NCBI GenBank assembly: GCA_009777055.1 | Contig: WRMQ01000007.1 | Coordinates: 1-43,886 of the forward strand | Source of the DNA: Oscillospiraceae bacterium | GTDB taxonomy: Bacteria; Bacillota; Clostridia; Oscillospirales; Acutalibacteraceae | Direction of reading: 5' to 3' | DNA: 43,886 nucleotides | Shown: in pieces, positions 29,097-37,799 of the stretch | Numbering within the stretch: position 1 is the stretch's first letter | Layout: each line of letters begins with the position of its first letter | Notes under the pieces: model-generated | Told to the model about the DNA's origin: nothing | The model's input: the letters and a program-made list of their open reading frames with translations, nothing else | Databases searched by the model: none | Translations under genes and position numbers: made by a program

Positions 29097-29115
29097 ATTC
29101 GTTATGGGTTGTCAA
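29087..29115 (-). promoter_or_regulatory. Promoter of the toxin-antitoxin operon
   Basis: Read leftward, TTGACA (29115-29110) and TATCAT (29092-29087) are 17 bases apart. Transcription would begin near 29080, inside the shortened toxin frame. Confidence 0.8.
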
Positions 29116-29143
29116 GATTTTTTTGCGCGCCGGAGGCACTTTA

Positions 29144-29566
29144 CTATGCCTGCGGCACGTAATGCAGTATCTGCCAAATGATCCCGAACTTATCCTCTAC
29201 CATGCAATATAGTTCGCTAAAAAAGGCCTGCGAAGGCTCCATATAGACAGTGCCGCCCTCTTTCAATTCATTGAACAGCCGCACCACCTCGTCCTTGCTG
29301 TCTGTGCTGAAGGTCGGAGTGATGTTGTTGCCCACAATCAGCGGTTCGCCGGTGGGCATATCCATAAACATAACCGTCATGCCGCCGATGGTCACACCGG
29401 CGTACATGATCCTGTCTTTGTCTGTCTCTTGCATGGGGTGATTGGGATCAGGCGGCGCGTCGGCATAGGTCATGAGGTTATCGACTTCCGACCGAAACAC
29501 CCTCGCGTAAAACTCTACCGCCTCGCGACAGTTGCCGTCGAAATTAATGAACAGTTCCAGTTGCAT
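29144..29566 (-). CDS. VOC-family (PhnB/glyoxalase-like) protein
   Basis: A 140-residue vicinal-oxygen-chelate protein. FINFDGNCREAVEFYARVFR at the start, GGMTVMFMDMPTGEPLIVGN in the middle and KFGIIWQILHYV at the end are the PhnB-like pattern. Members usually bind a metal and small molecules, and function varies widely. An AGGAGG-like site (GAGGAGGA) precedes the ATG. It stands alone on its strand. The spacer 29567-29698 up to the YaiI gene shows only the next promoter. Confidence 0.9.
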   Translation of the reverse strand: MQLELFINFDGNCREAVEFYARVFRSEVDNLMTYADAPPDPNHPMQETDKDRIMYAGVTIGGMTVMFMDMPTGEPLIVGNNITPTFSTDSKDEVVRLFNELKEGGTVYMEPSQAFFSELYCMVEDKFGIIWQILHYVPQA

Positions 29567-29663
29567 AGATAAATCCTCCTCTATCTGTGTTGATCAATCA
29601 CGCTTCTCCTCCATTTTAATGCTCCTATTATACATTATATAATAGGGGCTGTCCAGTTTTTTC

Positions 29664-29692
29664 TTGCCCTGCGGCGGGATTTGTGATAGAAT
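29664..29692 (+). promoter_or_regulatory. Promoter directly abutting the YaiI-like gene
   Basis: TTGCCC (29664-29669) and TAGAAT (29687-29692) are 17 bases apart. The ATG at 29699 starts only 7 bases after the -10 box, where transcription itself should start, and no ribosome site is visible, so the mRNA may be leaderless. Confidence 0.55.
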
Positions 29693-29698
29693 GATTGC

Positions 29699-30139
29699 AT
29701 GAGAATTTTAATTGACGCAGACGGCTGCCCGGTCGTTGACATCGCCGTGCGCATGGCGCGGCAGCACAGTATAGAATGCCTGATCCTTTGCGATACCTCC
29801 CATGAGTTTCGCAAGGAGGGCGCTACCACTATCACGGTCTCCAAGGGGGCCGACAGCGTGGACTTCGCGCTGGTGAATCTGCTGCAAAAGGGCGACGTGG
29901 TCGTTACACAGGATTACGGTCTCGCCGCCATGTGCCTTGCGCGGGGCACACTGCCGCTGAATCAGGACGGCATGATTTATAGCAACAGCAACATTGATGG
30001 CCTGCTGCACCAGCGCCATGCCGCGCAGAAAATCCGCAGGGGTGGTGGGCGGCTCAAGGGGCCGCCGAAGCGCACAGCGGAGCAGGATCGGGCGTTCGAG
30101 AGGGCGATGTTGGAGATCTTGTGCAAGGAGGATGAGTGA
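29699..30139 (+). CDS. YaiI/YqxD family (DUF188) protein
   Basis: A 146-residue protein. ILIDADGCPVVDIAVRMA, VSKGADSVDFALVNLLQKGD, VVTQDYGLAAMCLARG and the C-terminal RGGGRLKGPPKRTAEQD are all hallmarks of DUF188, a PIN-like nuclease-fold family with conserved aspartates. The substrate is unknown. Its stop overlaps the ATG of the next gene (TGATG), so these two are an operon. Confidence 0.94.
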   Translation: MRILIDADGCPVVDIAVRMARQHSIECLILCDTSHEFRKEGATTITVSKGADSVDFALVNLLQKGDVVVTQDYGLAAMCLARGTLPLNQDGMIYSNSNIDGLLHQRHAAQKIRRGGGRLKGPPKRTAEQDRAFERAMLEILCKEDE

Positions 30140-31917
30140 TGAAAAGCATACTTGCATCCAAGTGGGCCAAAATCGCTTTAGCTGCACTGCTGGCTGTCGT
30201 TATCGCGGCAGTATCCGTTACGGGTACATATCTCTATATGTCGCGTGATCGGCGGCGGCAGGAGCCGGAGGAAATAACCACTCCCTTTACCGAGGCAGTC
30301 GCGAATCTGAAGCAACAGGCGCATGAAGCCATGCTGGTTCCACATCACCTCGAGAGGGGTGAGGCGATCAAGGATGTTGGAGCGCGGCTGCAAGGTATGG
30401 TTTTAGATTTTCCAGAGGAGCTCACCAACGATATCTTCTGCAGCGATGAATTTACCGTTGAAATGACGGAGTACCCTTTGAGCGGCGGCAAAACTATCCG
30501 CAGATTTAAATATATCCTAACAGACAATTTTAACGAAAGCCCGAGCATGAGAAGCGAGTTTTTCCTGCAATATATTAGCGATGAAGAATCCATTCTCGGT
30601 GAAATTGAGTGGATTTACGACGATGAAGCAAGCTTTTATGTCTTTGAGAACAAAAACGGCTTTTATGCTTTTGCACTGCGCTCTTATGCCGCATATGATG
30701 ATAAAGAGCAAAATTATCATGTCGCCGAAGTCTTTCAGATGGAAGATGATCAGTTTCTTGAGAGGAAATCCGCTGTCATCCCATTCAAGACAATCTCGTG
30801 GGTAAATGTTGAATTAATCCAGCAGGACGAGCAGATCAGGGCTGTTATGAATGTGGAACAGCGTGTGGAAAGTATTTTCAACAGCACCGGGCCTGTGTTT
30901 GAGCTGCCCAAGGGCAATATGGAAAGCGGGCCGGTCGATTATGATGTCCCCGCTCTGCTGCTGGGCCTGAGCGATAAGGCAGGGAACCTTCGAACCCTGT
31001 TTATTCGTAAAGAAGATGGGATAATTCGCAGCAGCGAATATGCCGGGCAGATCATCTTTCCCCGGCAGAACAAGTTGTATTCTTTGAAAGCTTACATACA
31101 TGAGGAAGATATTGTCGAGACGTTTGACGATGGCGAGGCATATCGTGCCGGAAGCTTGGACATTAAAAAGTTGCTTTATGGCCCGCTGGGAGCAGATTTG
31201 ACTGCCAGCTTCAAAAAAATGCTCCAAACCCCGGAGTATGGACACTTTGGCGTGAGCGATATCCCCCTTTATGTAGGCCCGGAGTATGTCTGCTATATCC
31301 AGAACGAGACCTATGCCAGCGGCGGCTCCTACCATTGGGACACTGATACGATCCGCTTTGATAAGCTCACTGATCTTTCGCGGTTCAAGAGCGTGCGCGA
31401 TAAAAATTACTACCTGATTCCCGATTTCAAAGGTAAAACACTCACGGACTATGTGTTTGGAGCAGGAGCAAAGGCCTTTTACCAAGCTGATACTTTTACC
31501 TATGCCGGCAACACGAACCCTTCTGTGGACTTTCACGAGCTGGCGATCCGGCGCAATGTTGGCAAATGGAGTCTCATGCTGCCAGTGTTTGGGGAAGGCA
31601 TGCACCCGGGCAACGGTAGCTTTCACAGAGGCATTAATGATTTCGCTGCTTTCAGCAACGATGTCCCCAAGGCCCTGGCTGCGAACAGCGAGGCAATGAA
31701 GCTTGAAGGCTGGAATAATTGGGGCGCGAAAGATCTGTTTCAATTCCCCGGCGGAGATGCTGTTGCGTGTCAGTATGAGAATTTTCTTATGATCGGTAAT
31801 CAAGACAACAACGATGATCTCTGCATCCCTGTGCGTTATGATGAGTATATCGTTTCCATCAACTTTGCGGATAAAGACACACAAGCGAAGTGGGCGAATG
31901 AGTTGAAAAGAGAGTAA
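30139..31917 (+). CDS. Membrane-anchored extracellular protein of unknown function
   Basis: A 592-residue protein with one N-terminal membrane helix (about residues 10-32, IALAALLAVVIAAVSVTGTY), a short charged stretch (MSRDRRRQEPEE), and a long outside part rich in beta structure and aromatic residues. No family is recognised. No CxxC or repeat is seen. AGGAGG lies seven bases before ATG 30139. It overlaps the YaiI-like gene and is followed 12 bases later by the EFR1 gene. It may be a cell-envelope sensor or binding protein, which is a guess. Confidence 0.75.
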   Translation: MKSILASKWAKIALAALLAVVIAAVSVTGTYLYMSRDRRRQEPEEITTPFTEAVANLKQQAHEAMLVPHHLERGEAIKDVGARLQGMVLDFPEELTNDIFCSDEFTVEMTEYPLSGGKTIRRFKYILTDNFNESPSMRSEFFLQYISDEESILGEIEWIYDDEASFYVFENKNGFYAFALRSYAAYDDKEQNYHVAEVFQMEDDQFLERKSAVIPFKTISWVNVELIQQDEQIRAVMNVEQRVESIFNSTGPVFELPKGNMESGPVDYDVPALLLGLSDKAGNLRTLFIRKEDGIIRSSEYAGQIIFPRQNKLYSLKAYIHEEDIVETFDDGEAYRAGSLDIKKLLYGPLGADLTASFKKMLQTPEYGHFGVSDIPLYVGPEYVCYIQNETYASGGSYHWDTDTIRFDKLTDLSRFKSVRDKNYYLIPDFKGKTLTDYVFGAGAKAFYQADTFTYAGNTNPSVDFHELAIRRNVGKWSLMLPVFGEGMHPGNGSFHRGINDFAAFSNDVPKALAANSEAMKLEGWNNWGAKDLFQFPGGDAVACQYENFLMIGNQDNNDDLCIPVRYDEYIVSINFADKDTQAKWANELKRE

Positions 31918-31929
31918 GGAGACACACCC

Positions 31930-32670
31930 ATGATTTTCTACTTCACCGCAACAGGCAACAGCAAATTTATAGCCGAGGGGATCGCCGCGCAAATCGGCGA
32001 CCGGCTCATCGACATCGCCGAGTGCGTCCGGGCGGGCAGCTATTCTTTCGCGCCCGCGCCCGGCGAAGCCGTCGGCTTTGTTGTGCCGGTGTATTTTTTT
32101 GGAGTACCAATCATTGTCGCGGAATTCCTGCAGAAGCTGAAGATCACATCAAAAGCATACGCCTACGCGGTGCTCAACTGCGGCGGCACAACCGCCGCCG
32201 CCGGTAAGCAGATCAGGTGCTTGTTCCCGATAGACGCCGAGTTTGGCATTGTCACTGTGGATAATTATGTACCGATGTACAAAACCGCCAGCGATGAAGA
32301 AAAGCAGCAGCGGCTCGACAAGGCTGAGCTTGCGATTGCCAGGATCACCGAGCGCGTCAAAGACAGAACCCCCGGTGTTTTCAACGACTGTGCTGGGCCG
32401 CTGCCGGGCCTTGTCACCAGCATGGTTTATCCGCTCTATAAATACGGCAGAAAAACGAGCAAATTCACTGTGAGCGAAAACTGCACCGGCTGCGGGCTTT
32501 GCGAGAAAATCTGCCCCCGGCAGGCAATCAAGCTCGAAAACGGCAAGCCAGTCTGGACTGCCCCGCAATGCGAAACCTGCCTCGCCTGCCTGCATAGGTG
32601 CCCTGCTGCTGCGATCAATTATGGGAAGTCGGCGGGGCATGGGCGTTATGTGAATCCGCGCGTGTCATAA
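31930..32670 (+). CDS. EFR1-family flavodoxin-ferredoxin
   Basis: A 246-residue protein. MIFYFTATGNSKFIAEGI is the FMN phosphate loop of a flavodoxin-like domain, and VSENCTGCGLCEKICPRQAI and CETCLACLHRCPAAAI are two [4Fe-4S] motifs at the C-terminus. EFR1 proteins are cytoplasmic electron carriers of anaerobes. The frame is complete and ends YVNPRVS. The nitroreductase remnant begins within its last codons, which suggests the two were joined by a deletion. Confidence 0.93.
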   Translation: MIFYFTATGNSKFIAEGIAAQIGDRLIDIAECVRAGSYSFAPAPGEAVGFVVPVYFFGVPIIVAEFLQKLKITSKAYAYAVLNCGGTTAAAGKQIRCLFPIDAEFGIVTVDNYVPMYKTASDEEKQQRLDKAELAIARITERVKDRTPGVFNDCAGPLPGLVTSMVYPLYKYGRKTSKFTVSENCTGCGLCEKICPRQAIKLENGKPVWTAPQCETCLACLHRCPAAAINYGKSAGHGRYVNPRVS

Positions 32671-33144
32671 CTACAAGAAACCGGAACAGATCACCGGGGA
32701 GCAGCTGCAAGTGCTTCTTCGGCCGCTGTGGAGTCCCCCAGCGCGCGCAATTTACAACCCTGGCACTTCACCGTGGTGCAGGACGCCGCCGTCCTTGCCG
32801 AAGTCAACGCGGAGGCTACGGCCATTTTGAGCCGCGAAGGCGACATTTTCTACGCCGCTCCCACCGCATTTTTCATCAGCGCGAACAGGGACAACGATTG
32901 GGCGAAGCTCGACAGCGGCATTGCCGTGCAGAACATCGCCCTCGCCGCGCAGTCGCTGGGGCTGGGCAGCGTGATCCTGGGCCTGCCCGCCGCCGCATTC
33001 AAAGGGCCGCGCGCCGATTATTTCGCCAAGTTGCTGAAATTCCCCGCTACGCATGAGTTCGCCGTCGCCATTGCCGTGGGATATCCCGATGGCACGAAAG
33101 AGGCCCACCCCGTGGAGGATGGGCGGATTGATTATGTGCGGTGA
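32663..33144 (+). pseudogene. Nitroreductase remnant (truncated and frameshifted)
   Basis: A frame at 32663 reads CHNYKKPEQITGEQLQVLL, like the end of a nitroreductase N-terminal helix. Then the frame changes near 32711-32728 to AAVESPSARNLQPWHFTVVQ and runs to the stop (NIALAAQSLGLGSVILGLP, VAIAVGYPDGTKEAHPV). The first 15-20 residues with FMN contacts are lost. The 3' part alone could be started by GTG 32728, but that would lack FMN binding residues. The family is an FMN-dependent NAD(P)H reductase. Confidence 0.78.
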
Positions 33145-33149
33145 TGTCA

Positions 33150-35555
33150 CTAGAAATAAAGCGCATGTCCATTTAACGTAATAATACCACTACGCCCTTC
33201 ATGTATAGCGCCGATCATAACTAAATCCCTTCGCACTCGCAATGCGCGGCTATCGTTTTCACCATACAATGCGCAAAATATATTGTATGCTTTATAGTAA
33301 TAGAATTCCGCATCGTCTAGCTGTGAATTGTTCATATACACGTTTGCCAATGCATGATACGCATATGCGGCTCCAACAAAATCATCTAGGTTGGCGGCAT
33401 CAAAAATATCAACTGCTTTCTGAGCATAAGACAAAGAACCATCAGAATCATCGACAGACAAAAGTATTTGTGATTGGTTAATATAGCTCCACGTAAGTTC
33501 TATTGAATCAGATTCAAATATTTTTTCTGATATTTCCACGCACTTTTTCCCGTATGAAATAGCTTGATCAAAGTCGTCCATGTCTACATACAACCTTGCC
33601 AGATTATAATAAACTGTCTTAATCAACGTATGATTTTCAGGCAGATTTTCTAGTCCAAGCCGCAATGCCTCATTAAAATATTTCAGGGATAATTGCAAAT
33701 AATCACGTTCTTCTTCTGGTTCGGGTTCTTCTGGTTCAGGTTCTTCTGGTTGATATACCTGCCCAGATGGGGTTAAATATATAGTACCAGTGCCCGGCTC
33801 ATATGCTCCAACGGCTGGTTCAAAGCTTGCCATTTCTTGATACACCTGTCCCAAGTTGTTGAGGGTTGCGACATATTGCCAATGTTCTTTTCCTAGCCTT
33901 TTTTCAATAAGCTTCAGCGTTTCAAGACAAAGCGTTTCAGATTCAGGGTATCTTTCCAAATCATTATATACGCTGGCAATATTGTTGCGCGCAATAATGC
34001 TATCTGGGTGTTCTGGGTCTAATCGATAGCTGATTTCAGCGGATTTTTCAAAAAGTTCTAGCGCATCTTTATGTCTTCCCCATGCCTTCAAAATATAGGC
34101 TTGACCATTGTATGCGCTTGCTGTTTGTGGATGCTCTCGCCCAAAGAGAATTATTTTGATTTCCAATTCCTTTTCACTGTATTTAAGTGCATCTTCATAT
34201 TTTCCTATACCTGAATATGTATGACCAAGAGAATTATAGATTAACGCTGTCGTTTTATGCTCCTCTTGAAAAGTTTCCACGATAATGTCGCGAGCTTTAT
34301 AAGTGAAATCAAGAGCGCTTTTGTAATCACTTAAGTCCGCATAAATCCCCCCCATTGTTCGATAGGCCATTCCTGTAAGATAATGTTTAACGCCATATAA
34401 ACGCTCCCTAATCCGAATTGCTTCTTTGCATTTCTCAAGAGCCGCATTGTTTTTCCCCATAGAACTCAGCATAATGGCTTCGTTATTATAGGAAGTCGCT
34501 AAATCTGCTTCCTTAGTTTCGTCAATTGGATATGCCATATCAACATATTTTTTTGCCTTTTCATAATCGCCCATATCATAATATAATGTAGCAAATCCAT
34601 TATAGCATACACCTGTATTATGGTGTTCTTCACCAAAAGCTAATATGCTTATTTCCAAAGCTTTATTACAGTATTCAAGCGCTTCAGCAAAATCCTCTTT
34701 TGTTTCGCTTAAATCACCCTTCATTAGGCCAATATCCAGATATGTTGCAATATGCAATTCATATTCCACACTTAAATCGCCATTTTCTTCAATGTTTTTA
34801 AGGTTCTCCATAAGATATGTCATGGCATTTTTATACTTAAACTCTCCTTGTTCACGCAAGAGTGCCGCCATATTCAAACGTGCAATCATTCCTTCACTAC
34901 TGGCACTATCAAAGGCATGAATCGTTCTAAGCAATAATCCGTGCGCTTCTTCAAATTTACACATTTCAGTATATAGAACGCCCAAGCTACTGTTTACCCT
35001 TGCGACGTCCGGATGAGTTTGGCTGCGAATATCACCTATTCGTTCACGTGCCTCTATCAAATATTTTTCAGCTTCTTTGAAATTATAGTCCTCCCAATAA
35101 TCCAATCCCATCTTATAATACAAATCCGAATTTTCTAATTTTATTAATCCAGCACTCAATCCAGATACGCCAATGAGGTTGTTTCCATTTTCTTCAATAA
35201 AAACAGCCTCATTCGTTTTCATCAAATCCCCGGGATAATATACCGCGCCGTAGTCGCCAAGAGAAGGAATATACGCGTAGCGGAATTGCTCCGGTACGAC
35301 AAATGCGTATACTTTTTCGCCTCTCAAGACATTGTTGGCTAACTGTGCAAGCAACTGGTCTTCTGATATTTTTTTTGCTCTTGGCACGAAAGTGAAAAGG
35401 GCTAAAATGCTAACGGCTAGAGTTGCTATAGGCACAATAAATGTTGCAATCTGCACCCACTTTTTCTTTTCAAAGAGTTTCTCGTCTTCAAGTTTCTCGT
35501 CTTCCTTGCGCTCCTCTTTAGCAGCGGTAACAGGCGCGTTTTCAGTATTAATCAC
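33150..35555 (-). CDS. Membrane-anchored TPR-repeat protein
   Basis: An 801-residue protein. A charged start (KEERKEDEKLEDEKLFEKKK) precedes one membrane helix (about residues 37-58), then a 100-residue link, then about twelve kinesin-light-chain-like TPRs (such as NNLGQVYQEM, NSLGHTYSGIGKYEDALKYS). An acidic Pro/Glu linker (PEEPEPEEPEPEEE) sits between repeats near residue 600. TPRs carry out protein binding, and the partner is unknown. GTG at 35555 follows AAGGAG by eight bases. It is clearly more AT-rich than the surrounding genes, which suggests transfer. Confidence 0.82.
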   Translation of the reverse strand: MINTENAPVTAAKEERKEDEKLEDEKLFEKKKWVQIATFIVPIATLAVSILALFTFVPRAKKISEDQLLAQLANNVLRGEKVYAFVVPEQFRYAYIPSLGDYGAVYYPGDLMKTNEAVFIEENGNNLIGVSGLSAGLIKLENSDLYYKMGLDYWEDYNFKEAEKYLIEARERIGDIRSQTHPDVARVNSSLGVLYTEMCKFEEAHGLLLRTIHAFDSASSEGMIARLNMAALLREQGEFKYKNAMTYLMENLKNIEENGDLSVEYELHIATYLDIGLMKGDLSETKEDFAEALEYCNKALEISILAFGEEHHNTGVCYNGFATLYYDMGDYEKAKKYVDMAYPIDETKEADLATSYNNEAIMLSSMGKNNAALEKCKEAIRIRERLYGVKHYLTGMAYRTMGGIYADLSDYKSALDFTYKARDIIVETFQEEHKTTALIYNSLGHTYSGIGKYEDALKYSEKELEIKIILFGREHPQTASAYNGQAYILKAWGRHKDALELFEKSAEISYRLDPEHPDSIIARNNIASVYNDLERYPESETLCLETLKLIEKRLGKEHWQYVATLNNLGQVYQEMASFEPAVGAYEPGTGTIYLTPSGQVYQPEEPEPEEPEPEEERDYLQLSLKYFNEALRLGLENLPENHTLIKTVYYNLARLYVDMDDFDQAISYGKKCVEISEKIFESDSIELTWSYINQSQILLSVDDSDGSLSYAQKAVDIFDAANLDDFVGAAYAYHALANVYMNNSQLDDAEFYYYKAYNIFCALYGENDSRALRVRRDLVMIGAIHEGRSGIITLNGHALYF

Positions 35556-35595
35556 AATGCCGCTCCTTCCCAAAACTTTCCTCTATTTTAGCACA

Positions 35596-35735
35596 TTACA
35601 GCAGCCTTGTCCATAGTTTCAACAAATTTTCCCAAAGGATTTTTTCATCCCATCCTGCCGCTTCGGCTTCCTCTTTGCCAAAGCAGCACTTTTTATACTT
35701 TTGCCGCTCCCGCAGGGGCAGGGGTTCGTTTATCT
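35596..35735 (-). pseudogene. Remnant of a SEC-C motif protein
   Basis: Read leftward the codons give NEP, then TGC CCC TGC GGG AGC GGC AAA (CPCGSGK) in one frame and KYKKCCFGKEEAEAAGWDEK in another. Together these form the zinc-binding SEC-C motif NxPCPCGSGKKYKKCC with a one-base frameshift, ending WENLLKLWTRLL before TAA. Only this tail remains. Confidence 0.7.
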
Positions 35736-35738
35736 ATA

Positions 35739-35762
35739 GCCCGGACATTTTTTTGTCCGGGC
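35739..35762 (+). terminator. Hairpin, possible terminator
   Basis: A 9-bp perfect stem GCCCGGACA/TGTCCGGGC with a T-rich loop is followed by a T-rich but broken tract. It lies between the SEC-C remnant and recombinase 2. The remaining bases 35763-35881 show only a GGGGGCG ribosome site. Confidence 0.45.
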
Positions 35763-35881
35763 ATCTCTTTTCATTATGATAGGACATACTTCGAGTTTCA
35801 TATGCTATGCCGGGGGCAAATTCATTGCAAATTTTGAGCGAACATGGTAACCAATGAATGCGCGCGGAAGGGGGCGATAAC

Positions 35882-37546
35882 ATGGCGCGAACGAGTCGAC
35901 AAGGCGAAAAAGCCATAAGTGGCGTTGCAAAACGTGAAGCGCAAATTCAGTGGTCTATCGCTGGGTACATACGTCTTTCCCGCGAGGATGGCAACGAAGA
36001 AAGCGAAAGCGTGGTCAACCAGAAAAAGATACTGTTTCAATATCTTGCAAGCACATTTGAGGGGCAGTATACCATAAATGACTTTTATGTCGATGACGGC
36101 CTTTCAGGAACCGATGATTCCCGCGAAAGCTTCATGCGTATGACACAGGATATTGAGGCAGGAAAAGTCAACTGTGTGTTATGTAAATCACTTTCCCGCG
36201 CGTTTCGCAACTACTCCGACCAGGGTTATTATCTCGAATACTACTTTCCGCAGAAAAAAGTGCGCTTCATCTCCACGGGCGATCCGAAGATTGACACATA
36301 TACCAATCCCGAGGCTATCACCGGCTTGGAGGTGCCGATTACCGGCCTGATGAATGACCGCTTTGCCGCAAAAACCTCCAGCGAAATTCGCCGGACATTT
36401 GATGCCAAACGCCGCAACGGCGAGTTTATTGGCGCTTTCGCACCCTACGGCTATATGAAAGATCCGAAGGATAAAAACCGCCTGCTCTTAGACGAAGAAG
36501 TTGTGCCAATCAAGCGGAACATTCTGCTGTGGTTTATCCGCGACGGCATGAGCCTTGCCGGGATTGCTAAGCGGCTCAATGAACTGGGCGTTCTCAATCC
36601 AACGGCCTATAAGCGCAGCCAGGGACACGCGTATTGCAATCCAAACATGGAAATCAATGATGGGCTTTGGGTTAGTTCAACCGTGCGGCGCATATTGACC
36701 GATCAAATGAATCTGGGACATATGGTGCAGGGCAAGCAGCGCGTGGTGAGTTACAAGGTGCATGACCGGGTGGCAACCACACCAAATGAGTGGTTTATTA
36801 AAGAAAACACGCATGAGCTGACCTTCACCCAAGAGGAATATGACAAGGCCCAGCGGTTATTGCTGCGTGATACCCGTACTCCTGAAGGTGGCAGAAAAAT
36901 ATACTTGTTCGGAGGATTTTTAAAATGCGCTGACTGTAAAAAAGCCCTGCGGCGCAATCCTGTCAAAGGAATCGTTTATTACAATTGCCGCACATATGTA
37001 GAAAAATCAAAGCAGAAATGTACGAAGCATTCCATCCGGGAAGAAAAACTAATCAGTTTGGTGTTGACAGCAATCCAAAAACAAATAACCTTATTAGATG
37101 GTTTGTCTGACATCGCGGAGCAAGTGAATCTATCAGCTCGGATTGACACAGGCAACAAACGCATTGAAAAAATGATGCAGGAAAAGCACCGGGAAAAAGA
37201 TAGAATTCGCACATTGAAGGACGGCCTGTACGAGGACTTGAAAGCGGGTGTCCTGGACAGCGAGGATTATTTTCACATGAAAGCGAAGTACGATGAGCAA
37301 GCCCGTCAAGTCGCTGATGTGATTGAAAACCTGGAAAGCGAGTTGCGTCATTCAGAAAAGGAAGCAGATAGCGAAAACAATGCTCTCACGCTATTCCTCA
37401 AGCATAAAAACATACAACAGCTTGACCGCGCGCTGCTGGTGGAGCTGGTCGACACCATCTATGTTCATGAAGGGCAGGATATTTCCCTGGAATTTCGATT
37501 TACAGATGAACCGGAGCGTCTGATGGCATTTGCAAAACAAAAATAG
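35882..37546 (+). CDS. Large serine recombinase (element 2)
   Basis: A 554-residue recombinase of a different subgroup from element 1. A 24-residue basic N-terminal stretch precedes IAGYIRLSREDG (nucleophile Ser33). CVLCKSLSRAFRNY replaces the usual DLSRLGRN loop. The recombinase domain has APYGYMKDPKDKN and STVRRILTDQMNLGHMVQGK, the zinc ribbon runs from LKCADCKKAL (about 345) to KCTKH, and a coiled coil closes the protein. The ATG at 35882 follows AAGGGGGCG. The gene seems intact. Its stop is about 15 bases before sequence related to a collagen-gene 5' end. Confidence 0.92.
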   Translation: MARTSRQGEKAISGVAKREAQIQWSIAGYIRLSREDGNEESESVVNQKKILFQYLASTFEGQYTINDFYVDDGLSGTDDSRESFMRMTQDIEAGKVNCVLCKSLSRAFRNYSDQGYYLEYYFPQKKVRFISTGDPKIDTYTNPEAITGLEVPITGLMNDRFAAKTSSEIRRTFDAKRRNGEFIGAFAPYGYMKDPKDKNRLLLDEEVVPIKRNILLWFIRDGMSLAGIAKRLNELGVLNPTAYKRSQGHAYCNPNMEINDGLWVSSTVRRILTDQMNLGHMVQGKQRVVSYKVHDRVATTPNEWFIKENTHELTFTQEEYDKAQRLLLRDTRTPEGGRKIYLFGGFLKCADCKKALRRNPVKGIVYYNCRTYVEKSKQKCTKHSIREEKLISLVLTAIQKQITLLDGLSDIAEQVNLSARIDTGNKRIEKMMQEKHREKDRIRTLKDGLYEDLKAGVLDSEDYFHMKAKYDEQARQVADVIENLESELRHSEKEADSENNALTLFLKHKNIQQLDRALLVELVDTIYVHEGQDISLEFRFTDEPERLMAFAKQK

Positions 37547-37560
37547 ACAGCACTGGATAA

Positions 37561-37791
37561 AAGGATTTATTTTTTACGTGATCTTTGGCAAATATCTTTG
37601 GCCCGACAGGGGCCACGGGCCCGGCGGGTGAGCCCGGTGAAATAGGCGCAACAGGGCCAACCGGCGCGACCGGCGCGACGGGAGCGACAGGAGCCAACGG
37701 GATAACCGGTTCGACAGGCCCCACAGGGCCGCACCTACATCCGAAACCGCTGAATCCCTTGAATATAGCGTCTTCGCCACACCGCGCTTAA
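37561..37791 (+). pseudogene. Collagen-like gene remnant next to recombinase 2
   Basis: The frame reads KDLFFT, then a TGA, then [19 protein letters not shown] and more GAT/GPT triplets, ending [20 protein letters not shown]. The start resembles [14 protein letters not shown] of the gene at 27199, and the end resembles the cap [11 protein letters not shown] at 21536. It therefore keeps both ends of a collagen gene with most triplets deleted and has a stop codon before the triplets. A TTG at 37585 could start a short peptide but has no ribosome site. Confidence 0.78.
37736..37770 (+). repeat. Collagen-border repeat, copy 3
   Basis: These 35 bases match the minus strand of 21582-21548 at 30 positions. 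In both places they encode the cap that follows the last Gly-Pro triplet, so they mark a common C-terminal end of the collagen family in this genome. Confidence 0.8.
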
Positions 37792-37799
37792 AAAATAGG

